This document shows, in pieces, positions 25,126 to 33,937 of a stretch of DNA of 64,000 bases. The notes beneath the pieces were generated by a model. That model worked only from the letters and a program-made list of their open reading frames with translations, was not told the DNA's origin and ran no database searches. Within the stretch, counting starts at the first letter, position 1. Each line of letters begins with the position of its first letter. Origin of the DNA: Methanococcoides methylutens (lineage in GTDB: Archaea > Halobacteriota > Methanosarcinia > Methanosarcinales > Methanosarcinaceae); contig NZ_JRHO01000010.1 in the NCBI RefSeq assembly GCF_000765475.1, positions 172,966 through 236,965 on the forward strand, given 5' to 3'. Made by a program: the position numbers and the translations under genes.

Positions 25126-25671
25126 TTATTCTTTTATTTTATTATCAATTACCCTTTTACCGTATTCCGTGGGTATGATAGTCAGCTCTGCATCTGGGAA
25201 TTCCTGTCTTAAAGGTTCATCCTGTGCGATCCTGTCCATGGTCAGGGCAACTGCAGCAACTTCTGAGTGTGGCTGGTTGCCTACTGCAACATTCCAGTCT
25301 GCCATGTCATATATTTCAGTAGGTACTTTTTCGGCACCTACGACGATCATGAGCTTCTCACAGCTTTTGATATCCTCGGTTGCATCAGGCAAGTTTATGC
25401 CATACATGGAAAGATGGCAGACCTTGCCTCCTCCTTCTTTCCATTTTTCGATCTCGGCTTTCCAGCTGACATCGTTCTTGACGTAAAATTCACCTCCCCA
25501 TCGATCTGCAACGTCTTCAATGGCATTCTTAATGCCTTTGTCATTGGATGCAAGAAGCATTCCTTCTGCACCAAGTGCCCGGGCTGTCAGTCCGACATGC
25601 GTGGTTATTCTTTTATCCCTCTCGGGCCGATGACCTAGGCGGAGTATTACTACTCTTGGCATTGATCTCAT
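25126..25671 (-). CDS. trm56: tRNA (cytidine(56)-2'-O)-methyltransferase
   Basis: A 181-residue archaeal SPOUT methyltransferase that methylates C56 in the tRNA T loop. The family signature [21 protein letters not shown] is near the N-terminus. The SAM knot region follows ([37 protein letters not shown]-like). The ATG at 25671 overlaps the end of the AMP phosphorylase gene (ATGA). A second ATG at 25662 would begin [12 protein letters not shown], like other family members, and may be the true start. Confidence 0.88.
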   Translation of the reverse strand: [181 protein letters not shown]

Positions 25672-27188
25672 ATCTCCTTGAAGCTCTGGATACGTTCCAG
25701 AAGCATTCCTTCTGCGATGAATGGTGGTTTTGCATTAGCATTCTGGAATGCAGTGTTCAGTTTTGCTTCTTTCTCAGCATAAATGGTGAACAACTTATCT
25801 CCTTCTTTGATCGGTTCGCCCAGCTTTTTGTGGAGAACTAAACCTGCTCCTTTATCATTTGGAGCACCTGCGATCCTTGCGATCTGAACGAGTCTTTTGT
25901 TGTCAAGTTCCAGGATATATCCATTGGTAGGGGCAAGAATGTCTTTAGTGAATTCGCCTACTGGAATATCCTTGTGGGTTACATTCGGGTTTCCGCCCTG
26001 TATCTCGATGATCTGCTTGAACTTCTCAAGGGCTTTCCCGTTCTTCAGGGTCTCAATAGCCAGGTCGTATCCCTGGTCCCTGGCAGCCACTCCTCCCATC
26101 TCGAGAAGCATTCCCGCCAGTGATGCACTCTTCTCTATCAGGCTATTAGGGCCGTCGAAGTTCTCAAGGACCTTTAATGCTTCAATGACCTCAAGTGCAG
26201 GACCAACCGTACGTCCGACAGGTGAAGCGCCGTAGGTTAAAGCACAGTCAACATCCATTCCAAGCCTGTCTCCAAGATTTATGAGATCTCTTGCAAGTTT
26301 TCTTCCTTCCTGGACATTTGGTATCTTTGTACCCGGGCCGGTTGGTATGTCCATTACAACGTGAGTTGCACCAATTGCACCTTTCTTTGCCATAATAGAT
26401 GCCAGCATCTGGCAGTGCGGATCAATGGAAAGCGGATACTCGACCTTAATGAGCTTGTCATCAGCAGGTGCGATGTTTGTGGCACCTCCCCATACAAGGA
26501 CGCCACCAACTTTTTCGGTCATCTTCTTTATCTCATCAGCATCGAACTCCACAGGTGCAAGGATCTCCATCAGGTCAGCAGTTCCCCCTGCTCCGGTTAT
26601 TGCTCTTGAACTGGTTTTTGGTATGACGAGTCCGTTAGCTGCAACTATGGGTACTATAAGAAGTGATATTTTGTTACCAGGCACTCCTCCTATGGAATGC
26701 TTGTCCATGATCAGGTGTGTATCGAACTCAAGCTTATCTCCTGTTTCGATCATGGCTCTTGTCAACCATTCCGTTTCATCATCTGTCATGTCGTTAATGT
26801 ATGTTGAAGTAAGGAAGGCTGCAAGTTCGATCTCACTAAGATTTTCCTCCACGATGTCCCTTACAAGGGTATCAATCTCTTCTTTAGTGAGCTTTTTGCC
26901 ATCCATGACCTTTTTGATGATGTATGTCGACATCGGTCTCTCTGCAGGGAATACCTCTATTGTTTCGGTCCATTCCTTTTGCATAGCTTCCTTGACCTCA
27001 TGGTAAAGGCCGATCATGCCTGGTGATATCATGTCCTCGGTAAAATCTACAATGGCTGTAAGCGTTTCATGATTCTTTATTCGAACGCGATCTCCTTCAT
27101 TGACACCAAGCTCTTTTGCATCGATGGTGTTCAGGATTACTTTGTATTTGCCAACTTTGATATCAATAGGTTGTACTTTTAGTTGCAT
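25668..27188 (-). CDS. deoA: AMP phosphorylase
   Basis: A 506-residue archaeal AMP phosphorylase, which splits AMP with phosphate to adenine and ribose-1,5-bisphosphate in the archaeal nucleotide-salvage/Rubisco pathway. Visible features are the glycosyltransferase III core (MDKHSIGGVPGNKISLLIVP, SSRAITGAGGTADLME) and the N-terminal extension specific to the archaeal enzyme. GGTGA lies 6 nt upstream of the ATG at 27188, and the length then fits the family (about 503). It is co-transcribed with trm56. Confidence 0.92.
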   Translation of the reverse strand: MQLKVQPIDIKVGKYKVILNTIDAKELGVNEGDRVRIKNHETLTAIVDFTEDMISPGMIGLYHEVKEAMQKEWTETIEVFPAERPMSTYIIKKVMDGKKLTKEEIDTLVRDIVEENLSEIELAAFLTSTYINDMTDDETEWLTRAMIETGDKLEFDTHLIMDKHSIGGVPGNKISLLIVPIVAANGLVIPKTSSRAITGAGGTADLMEILAPVEFDADEIKKMTEKVGGVLVWGGATNIAPADDKLIKVEYPLSIDPHCQMLASIMAKKGAIGATHVVMDIPTGPGTKIPNVQEGRKLARDLINLGDRLGMDVDCALTYGASPVGRTVGPALEVIEALKVLENFDGPNSLIEKSASLAGMLLEMGGVAARDQGYDLAIETLKNGKALEKFKQIIEIQGGNPNVTHKDIPVGEFTKDILAPTNGYILELDNKRLVQIARIAGAPNDKGAGLVLHKKLGEPIKEGDKLFTIYAEKEAKLNTAFQNANAKPPFIAEGMLLERIQSFKEI

Positions 27189-27315
27189 ATTTTTCACCTT
27201 AAACTCTGTACTACTTTTGTTTTTGTGGATAAATAGATTTACATTGCTCATTCATTGTGAGTATGTTCTATCTTTTGATCTTTGAATTAACCAATAATGA
27301 TTTATATTGTTCAAC

Positions 27316-27418
27316 ATGATAATTATAATGATGAGTAATGAGCACAATCTGCGGTAACTATATAAGCCGTAGATGCGTACTCTTTTTAACAACAATAGAG
27401 GACAGGCATGGGGGCCTG
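27316..27418 (+). promoter_or_regulatory. Control region of the first Tad-like operon
   Basis: ATGATAATTAT (27316-27326) and ATCTGCGG (27347-27354) recur at nearly the same spacing upstream of the second Tad-like operon (41371 and 41404). TATA-like ACTATATAAG follows at 27357-27366. A small hairpin (CAGGC...GCCTG) at about 27404-27419 lies in the leader. Confidence 0.5.
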
Positions 27419-27473
27419 AATGGTTCTTATTGTTGTTATGATCAGGAATGGCAATTACCAAAGGCGTGGTATA

Positions 27474-29372
27474 ATGGTTGAAAATTTGAATCCTCAAAAT
27501 GCCGAGAAGGAAGACGAGATCGAGTCTGTGGAAGATGGCATCGTTGATATAGTAGACATAGTTGAAGATGATTCTCTTTCAGATGAACTTTACACAGAAG
27601 AACTTGATGAAAATATCGAGGACATGGAAAGCATTTCCACTGATGATGAAGATGAAAGTGATGATCAAAACAGACTACCAGAGGAAATTGAATCCTTATG
27701 GGAAAAGACGATAAAAGAGATTGCAGAAGAGGAGGAAGAAGTTGAGGAGTTTGAAGAAACTCCGATGTTCATTTTCAAGAAAGAACCTTTCCATAAGCGA
27801 GTTATCAATGCTTTTAAGACAAAGGACTTCGAGGTAGAGGAATATGATGTGGCCATCCATGGTCCTCTTGTAGATATTTCCCTGGATGAAGAGTCCGGGT
27901 TTGAAGAGATCGAGTTCTTTGAAATAAATCCCCCTTATTCTTATGTAAGAATCTCTTATAATTCTGACCTTCACGAGTATCAATATCAAGTGCTTGAACC
28001 AGAATTTACAGATGAAGAAGAGCAATTGTTCAGGATGATCAAGGAGCGTATCGCTGAGGTTCTTCATGCACATTTGAAAAGTATGTCAAGAGAAGTTGCA
28101 GAAGAATACCTGCGTAAGAACGTCAATATCTTCCTTGTTGATTATAGGATCCGGCTTACCACTCTTACGCGTGAGAAGATCATGTATTACATCATCCGTG
28201 ACTATCTCGGATATGGTGAGATCGATGCCATGATGCGCGATCTGTTAATAGAAGATATATCCTGTGATGGTCCTAATACGCCAATCTACATATACCACAA
28301 GAAGTATGAGTCCATTCCTTCAAATGTGCTGTTCGATTCGGATGATCATCTGGACCCACTCGCTATCAGGCTTGCACAAATATGTGGTAAGCATATCTCC
28401 ATAGCAAATCCGTTGCTTGATGCAACGTTGCCTGATGGTTCACGTATACAATTAACACTTGGAAGAGAGATCACTACCCGAGGTAGTACTTTTACCATAC
28501 GTCGATTCAATGAGGATCCAATTACACCTTCCGATCTTATTGGTTATCATACGTTCTCGACAGCAATGCTGGCATACATGTGGCTTGCTGTGGATTCAAG
28601 CAAGAGTGTTATCTTCTCCGGAGGTACTGCTTCAGGAAAGACCTCTGCAATGAACGCTATTTCAATATTTATCCAGCCGGAAATGAAGATTGTTTCCATT
28701 GAGGATACAAGGGAATTGAACCTTGCTCACCCCAACTGGATCCCCGGTGTTACGCGTGAAGCATTTGGTGGCGAATCCAAAGGTTCCATTGAAATGTATG
28801 AACTGTTGAGGGCATCACTGAGGCAGCGTCCGGAATATATTCTGGTGGGTGAAGTAAGAGGTGCTGAAGCATATGTTCTGTTCCAGGCAATGTCAACAGG
28901 ACATACAACGTTCTCTACAATGCATGCTGACTCTGTGCAGTCGATCGTACACAGGCTTGAGAACCCTCCGATCAATATCCCAAGGATCATGATACAGGCT
29001 CTTGATATTGTATCTTTGCAGGTTCAGGTAAAGGTCGATGGTGAAAGGGTCAGGCGGTGTAAAACTCTTACAGAGATCGTTGGTGTTGATCCAAGGACCG
29101 GTGAGTTGCTGACAAATGAAGTATTCTCCTGGAATGCTGCAAAGGATCTTTTCCAGTACTCAGGCCGCTCCTATGTTCTCGAGAGTGTTATGGATGCAAG
29201 AGGCTGGACCGAGGCCAGGGTAAGGGAGGAGTTACAACAGCGTCAGGATGTCATGGAGTGGGCACGTTTGAAGAAGATTACCCATTTCAGGGACTTCTCT
29301 AAGATCGTGGTTGCGTATAAACGTGAACCTGAAACACTACTGAAAGTTATAAGGCAGGATTTGAATGGATAA
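27474..29372 (+). CDS. Tad/archaeal type IV pilus-like secretion ATPase
   Basis: A 632-residue GspE/TadA-family ATPase. Residues 1-90 are acidic and probably disordered. A family N-domain follows (EVEEYDVAIHGPLVDISL). The ATPase core has Walker A GGTASGKTSAMNA, an Asp box (SIEDTREL), LRQRPEYILVGEVRG and a histidine box (TFSTMHADSV). It powers assembly of type IV filaments or a related secretion apparatus from the cytoplasmic face. It overlaps the next gene by 8 nt. The ATG at 27474 is supported by GGCGTGG. Confidence 0.88.
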   Translation: MVENLNPQNAEKEDEIESVEDGIVDIVDIVEDDSLSDELYTEELDENIEDMESISTDDEDESDDQNRLPEEIESLWEKTIKEIAEEEEEVEEFEETPMFIFKKEPFHKRVINAFKTKDFEVEEYDVAIHGPLVDISLDEESGFEEIEFFEINPPYSYVRISYNSDLHEYQYQVLEPEFTDEEEQLFRMIKERIAEVLHAHLKSMSREVAEEYLRKNVNIFLVDYRIRLTTLTREKIMYYIIRDYLGYGEIDAMMRDLLIEDISCDGPNTPIYIYHKKYESIPSNVLFDSDDHLDPLAIRLAQICGKHISIANPLLDATLPDGSRIQLTLGREITTRGSTFTIRRFNEDPITPSDLIGYHTFSTAMLAYMWLAVDSSKSVIFSGGTASGKTSAMNAISIFIQPEMKIVSIEDTRELNLAHPNWIPGVTREAFGGESKGSIEMYELLRASLRQRPEYILVGEVRGAEAYVLFQAMSTGHTTFSTMHADSVQSIVHRLENPPINIPRIMIQALDIVSLQVQVKVDGERVRRCKTLTEIVGVDPRTGELLTNEVFSWNAAKDLFQYSGRSYVLESVMDARGWTEARVREELQQRQDVMEWARLKKITHFRDFSKIVVAYKREPETLLKVIRQDLNG

Positions 29373-30288
29373 TTCATATTTTAGTATTGCATTTGCAATA
29401 TTTGGGAAACACTATGTGAACAAACGTTCAAAGTATTTCTCACTTAGAAAAAACCTTATGAAAAGCAGGATCAACATAGGCTATGACAGGTACCTTTCAG
29501 GTGTCCTTCTAATGGCAATCCTGAGTACTTTGTTAATGTCTATCCTGTTCAATGCGCTTCTGGCCATAATTCCACTTCCTGATATCTCTGGAATTGCACT
29601 TGGTTTCCCTGTATGGACCGCAAAATATGCTGCTTATAAGCTCCTTGCACTGCGCGTGTTCGGAGGTATTGGATTTGCAGTTCTCTGTTTCAGCAGTATC
29701 TATTATTTTGCCATATTATATCCGGCGATTGTGGCATCTGATCGAAAGCGAAAGATAGAACAGATGCTTCCCTATGGTATCAATTATATGTCTGCCATGT
29801 CCGGGGCAGGGGTTCTTCCGGTAGATCTGTTCCGTTCCCTTGCGTCCAATGAGATCTATGGCGAAGTTGCTGTGGAAGCAAGATATCTTGTGCGTGACCT
29901 TGAAGTATTGGGGTATAACCTTGTGAGTGCAATGAAGAACCTCGCAGCCTCTACTCCTTCTCCAATGATGCAGGAATTCCTGCAGGGTTCAATTACCGTT
30001 GTAACATCAGGTGGTGATCTGGAGCCTTACTTTAAGATCAAGGCCGATCAATATCTTATCGATAACAGGCAAAGACAAAAGGAATTCCTTGAGACGCTTG
30101 GTCTTATGGGTGAAACATATGTTACTGCATTTGTAGCAGGTCCTCTTTTCCTGATAGTAGTAATATCGATCGTAGCATTGATGGGTGGAGCAGACTTTAT
30201 GTTCCTTTATCTGATGGTATATGGTCTAATCCCAATTGGAACTCTTATGTTCATAGTTCTTGTCAGTGCAATAACACCGGAGGAGTGA
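29365..30288 (+). CDS. Tad-like inner-membrane assembly protein, TadB type
   Basis: A 307-residue GspF/TadB domain protein. Helices near residues 48-70 and 95-118 are followed by the cytoplasmic helical bundle (KRKIEQMLPYGINYMSAMSGAG, VSAMKNLAASTPSPMMQEFL). Two C-terminal helices (FLIVVISIVALMGGADFMFL and onward) complete it. It forms the membrane platform that the ATPase drives. Its equivalent in the second locus is the N-terminal half of a fused protein (43726). Confidence 0.85.
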   Translation: MDNSYFSIAFAIFGKHYVNKRSKYFSLRKNLMKSRINIGYDRYLSGVLLMAILSTLLMSILFNALLAIIPLPDISGIALGFPVWTAKYAAYKLLALRVFGGIGFAVLCFSSIYYFAILYPAIVASDRKRKIEQMLPYGINYMSAMSGAGVLPVDLFRSLASNEIYGEVAVEARYLVRDLEVLGYNLVSAMKNLAASTPSPMMQEFLQGSITVVTSGGDLEPYFKIKADQYLIDNRQRQKEFLETLGLMGETYVTAFVAGPLFLIVVISIVALMGGADFMFLYLMVYGLIPIGTLMFIVLVSAITPEE

Positions 30289-30292
30289 GAAA

Positions 30293-31603
30293 ATGAAGGA
30301 TGTAGAGAACACTGGATCTCATGATATTGCTGAAACTGATGGGGTTGCTGAAACTGATGGGGTTGCTGAAGCTGGTGAGATTGTCGAAGCTGATGAGCTT
30401 GCCGAAGCTGATGAGCTTGCCGAAGCTGATGAGCTTGCTGAATCCGATGAGCTTGCCGAAGCTGATGAGCTTGCTGAAGCTGGTGAGCTTGCCGAAGCTG
30501 ATGAGCTTGCCGAAGCTGATGAGCTTGCCGAAGCTGATGAGCTTGCTGAATCCGATGAGCTTGCCGAAGCTGATGAGCTTGCAGAAGTCGGTGATTTTGC
30601 CGAAGCCAATGAGTTTGGTTCAAACGGTGAACCTATTGTAATTCATGAAGCTGAGATCCCGGAAATGGATGAGTTGGAACTTAGTAGAATTGAACAATAT
30701 GTCATTGATTTAAGGCTTGGAGATTCAAGAAAGAACATTCGCTTGAAGGAATTCCTTAAGGATCCGAAAGATGCATTTTATAGATATCCTTATTATGCTA
30801 TGTTATTCAGTGGCCCCGCCGCTCTTTTGTTCATGCTGGTGGGATTTTCGTTCACCTGGGGAACGCCAACTATTGATCATGTGATCTTATTTTCGGTGTG
30901 GATATTTATCATCCCGCCAGCAATAACCTATTACAGGAAGCATAAATTTGTCAACAAGGTCGAAGAGTACATGCCAAATTTCCTGCGTGATATTGCGGAA
31001 ATGAGCAGGGCGGGCCTTACTCTCCCTGCAGCACTAGGTACTGTTGCAAAGGGTGAATATGGTGAAATGACGGATGAGATCAAGAAAATGGATGCATCTG
31101 TCTCCTGGGGTATTTCCTTTGAGGAAACCATCGAATACTTCGCAAAAAGAATGAACACTCCCCTTATATCACGTGCTGTAGCTCTGATCACTCAGGCAAG
31201 CCGTGCGGGAGGTCGCGTGTCATTTGTACTTGAAGCTGCTGCCAGGGATGCAAGCGAAATAAAGACACTTGAGAGGGAACGTCGTGGTAACATGGCTGTT
31301 TACGTAGTGATAAGCTACATTGCTTTCTTTGTGTTCATCTTTGTTATATTGATGCTGACAACTCGCTTTGTTCCGACAATGTACGAAGCAAGTCAGGCTG
31401 TGGCAGGTGCATCTGCTGGAGGTTCCTTTATTGGAGGTTTCGATCCTGATGCTTTCATACGTACCCTTTTCCACGCATGTTTGCTACAGGGATTCATGAG
31501 TGGTCTGGTTGCAGGACAATTGGGAGAAAATCGCCTTTCAGGAGGTCTGAAGCACTCATTTGTAATGACCTTTATAGGCTGGGTATGCTTCCTGATCCTA
31601 TGA
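30293..31603 (+). CDS. Tad-like membrane protein, TadC type, with acidic repeat tail
   Basis: 436 residues. The first 108 are low-complexity and contain sixteen copies of a six-residue acidic repeat (A-E-A-D-E-L). From about residue 160 there is a GspF/TadC platform with helices (YAMLFSGPAALLFMLVGFSF, HVILFSVWIFIIPPAITYY). The characteristic bundle follows (FLRDIAEMSRAGLTLPAAL, ITQASRAGGRVSFVLEAAARDA), then late helices. It starts 4 nt after the TadB-type gene with GGAGG overlap. No pilin gene follows in this locus. Confidence 0.85.
   Translation: MKDVENTGSHDIAETDGVAETDGVAEAGEIVEADELAEADELAEADELAESDELAEADELAEAGELAEADELAEADELAEADELAESDELAEADELAEVGDFAEANEFGSNGEPIVIHEAEIPEMDELELSRIEQYVIDLRLGDSRKNIRLKEFLKDPKDAFYRYPYYAMLFSGPAALLFMLVGFSFTWGTPTIDHVILFSVWIFIIPPAITYYRKHKFVNKVEEYMPNFLRDIAEMSRAGLTLPAALGTVAKGEYGEMTDEIKKMDASVSWGISFEETIEYFAKRMNTPLISRAVALITQASRAGGRVSFVLEAAARDASEIKTLERERRGNMAVYVVISYIAFFVFIFVILMLTTRFVPTMYEASQAVAGASAGGSFIGGFDPDAFIRTLFHACLLQGFMSGLVAGQLGENRLSGGLKHSFVMTFIGWVCFLIL
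30329..30616 (+). repeat. Sixteen 18-bp coding repeats, with a 108-bp duplication
   Basis: The unit is GCCGAAGCTGATGAGCTT and variants, all in frame. Units 4-9 (30383-30490) and 10-15 (30491-30598) share the same order of variants, including an identical GCTGAATCCGATGAGCTT copy. This points to a recent 108-bp duplication. Confidence 0.9.
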
Positions 31604-31696
31604 TGAAAAGATGCTTGTAGCTAAACCAATAAACAAAGAAGTAAGAATATAATCTAAAAATAAATAATATATAGTAAAAAAATAACTGGGGAGGGT

Positions 31697-32269
31697 TCAC
31701 TTATTTAAAAAGGACTCTCTCGCTCTTTCTTTTATAGACGTGAAAAGGTCATTTCCTTTTGTGTCAATACCGACAATTAGGGGGCCGAACTCAACGACTT
31801 CAAGTTCCCATACTGCTTCAGGCATTCCAAGGTCCAGCCAGTGAACTTGCGGTACATTCTTTATGGAACCTGCTGCAAGTGCTGCACATCCACCGGTGTA
31901 AGCCAGGTAGATGCATTTCCCTTTCAGGCTTTCAGCCACGTTGTTCATACCACCCTTTCCTACAAGGGCACGGACGTTGAAGCGCTCCAGAAGGTCCGGT
32001 GTCATCTTTGACATCCTGTCGCTTGTTGTAGGCCCGGCTGCAACGACACTCCATTTTCTTTCTATCTGCTGCATCAGGGGTCCACAGTGGTAAATGGCTG
32101 CACCTTCCAGTTCAAAAGGTAGCTCTAGGCCTTCCTCATGCATTTCAAGGATGCGTGCATGTGCTTCATCGCGGGCTGTCAGGACAGTTCCTGTGAGGTA
32201 GACAATATCGCCGGCATCGAGTTGTTCGACGTCTTCCTTCTTAAGAGGTGTTTTTAGATGGTATTCCAT
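31697..32269 (-). CDS. fumB: Fumarate hydratase class I, beta subunit
   Basis: A 190-residue C-terminal-type subunit of the two-subunit, oxygen-sensitive [4Fe-4S] fumarase that interconverts fumarate and malate. Conserved blocks are [41 protein letters not shown] and TGGCAALAA. The ATG touches the stop of the alpha subunit gene, so the pair is co-translated. The symbol is used loosely, as archaeal naming varies. Confidence 0.88.
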   Translation of the reverse strand: MEYHLKTPLKKEDVEQLDAGDIVYLTGTVLTARDEAHARILEMHEEGLELPFELEGAAIYHCGPLMQQIERKWSVVAAGPTTSDRMSKMTPDLLERFNVRALVGKGGMNNVAESLKGKCIYLAYTGGCAALAAGSIKNVPQVHWLDLGMPEAVWELEVVEFGPLIVGIDTKGNDLFTSIKERARESFLNK

Positions 32270-33108
32270 TATTCATCACCTCCAAGTGTGACGGAAGCAT
32301 GGCGGTTTGCCCAGCACTGGATATTAATAGCTACAGGCAGGGATGCTGTGTGGCAGTGTGATGTGTTAAGATATACTGCAAGGGCAGTGGTATCGCCGCC
32401 AAGGCCCATTGGACCGATCCCCAGTGAATTGATCCTGGAAAGGACTGCCTTCTCTTCATCATTCATGTCATCTACGGTTCGTAAAAGTGAGGATTTAGCA
32501 AGCCTTGCAGCTTTGTCGAAAGAACCTCCGATACCGACACCTACTATAACAGGCGGGCATGGTCTCCCTCCGGCATTGAGCACGGTTTCAACAATGAAGT
32601 TATCAATGCTCTTAAGTTCGGTGGGATTCATCATCTTCAGAACGCTCATGTTCTCGGAACCTGCACCTTTTGGGGCTACTGTTATCTTCAGCTGCTCTCC
32701 TTCCACAAAGTCATATTTGATATCGGGAAGGCCTTCGCCTGTATTGTCACTGCTGTTGTTTCGAGTAAGTGGATCTACAGCATTTGGACGCAATGGGACC
32801 TGTTGGGTTGCTATCCTGGTAGCTTCAAGTATCGCTCCCTTAAGGTCAAAATCAATGTGCAGGTCCCTGCCTATGTCGACATAAAAAATAAGTATGCCTG
32901 TATCCTGGCAGAGTGGAATGCTGTTGTTACCTGCAATTTCAATGTTCTTAAGGATCGCTTCTATCTGCGATCTTGCAACGTCGCTTGATTCATTTTTTTT
33001 TGCTGTTTCAAGAGCCTTTATAACATCATCGGGAAGAAGAGTCTCAGCTTCTTTGATTGTGTCAATTGTGGCCTTAACTACAGCATCATAAGTTATCTTG
33101 CCAGTCAA
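32269..33108 (-). CDS. fumA: Fumarate hydratase class I, alpha subunit
   Basis: A 279-residue N-terminal-type subunit carrying the catalytic cluster. Cysteine-bearing blocks are [16 protein letters not shown] (residue ~65), [17 protein letters not shown] and [21 protein letters not shown]. Translation starts at TTG 33108, with GGTGATC as ribosome binding site, since no ATG is available. In a methanogen the enzyme probably serves the incomplete TCA branch or aspartate/purine fumarate recycling. Confidence 0.88.
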   Translation of the reverse strand: MTGKITYDAVVKATIDTIKEAETLLPDDVIKALETAKKNESSDVARSQIEAILKNIEIAGNNSIPLCQDTGILIFYVDIGRDLHIDFDLKGAILEATRIATQQVPLRPNAVDPLTRNNSSDNTGEGLPDIKYDFVEGEQLKITVAPKGAGSENMSVLKMMNPTELKSIDNFIVETVLNAGGRPCPPVIVGVGIGGSFDKAARLAKSSLLRTVDDMNDEEKAVLSRINSLGIGPMGLGGDTTALAVYLNTSHCHTASLPVAINIQCWANRHASVTLGGDE

Positions 33109-33127
33109 AAAAGATCACCTTAAATGG

Positions 33128-33210
33128 TGCGGGAGAAGGGATTCGAACCCCCGAACGTCTACACGAGCAGATCTTGAGTCTGCCACCGTTGGCCACTTGG
33201 TTACTCCCGC
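33128..33210 (-). tRNA. tRNA-Leu(CAA)
   Basis: Reading the minus strand, the acceptor stem is GCGGGAG/CTCCCGC with discriminator A. The anticodon stem GCAGA/TCTGC closes CTCAAGA (anticodon CAA). A long variable arm and T loop GTTCGAATC follow. The long variable arm and A73 fit leucine. No CCA is encoded and no intron is seen. Confidence 0.95.
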
Positions 33211-33367
33211 ATTTGAGAAATACGTTACCAGAAATAGCAGTATTTGTTATAAACTTATCTATCGTTCAGTCGCATATGCCTTTTTAATTTGAGTGGAACT
33301 GCTATATTTGCGACAAATATGCTTTTCTTTGAAATATACTTATTAAAGAGTAAGTAATTGTAATCTA

Positions 33368-33826
33368 ATGATGACGACAGATATACCTGAAAATGGTGCA
33401 TCCTTTGACCCGCGCAGGATCGAAGAAAAGAACAAAGAAATGGTTCTGGGTATTTCAGATCGTGGTTGGCATCCAAAACAATTGGTGGATAGGTGCAGCC
33501 CTGACTATCGAATGCATTTTGGCGGTGAGACACTGGATCTTGAGTCTCTTATGGATTTCATGGAATCCATCCACAAGGCTCTTCCCGATCTTCATTTTGT
33601 TGTTAATGATGTTATTGCTGAAGGTGACAAAGTTGTAACCAGGTGGACTGCCAGTGGTACGCATCTGGCTGATTTCCAGGGAGTTCCACCCACACACAAG
33701 CCGGTTACATTTACCGGTATCACGATCACACGTATAGAAAACAGCCTGATCGCTGAGGACTGGGAAGAGGTAGATCAATTGAACTTCGCCCAGCAGTTCG
33801 GTGCTTTTTCATCTGATATGCTTTGA
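33368..33826 (+). CDS. SnoaL-like polyketide-cyclase-fold protein
   Basis: A 152-residue protein with the NTF2-like/SnoaL pattern (DRCSPDYRMHFGG, LHFVVNDVIAEGDKVVTRWTA, GVPPTHKPVTFTGITITRIE, EDWEEVDQLNFAQQFG). Such 'ester cyclase' family proteins are common and mostly of unknown substrate. It is a single gene with its own upstream TATA-like TATACTTATTAA. It may have been acquired from bacteria, since the family is rarer in archaea; this is inference. Confidence 0.75.
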   Translation: MMTTDIPENGASFDPRRIEEKNKEMVLGISDRGWHPKQLVDRCSPDYRMHFGGETLDLESLMDFMESIHKALPDLHFVVNDVIAEGDKVVTRWTASGTHLADFQGVPPTHKPVTFTGITITRIENSLIAEDWEEVDQLNFAQQFGAFSSDML

Positions 33827-33937
33827 GAGGACCTGAATAACACTCATGTCTTAATGGCATATCTTTTATACAAACAGATACCAGATTAGTTGAAAATGCA
33901 TGGTCTTATTCCAGACATATAATCCCGGAGAATTCAT

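Noticed and set aside
30319..30641. Long ORFs on both strands over the acidic repeat
   Set aside because: The 18-bp repeat keeps several frames free of stops. Only the frame continuous with the TadC-type protein is credible.
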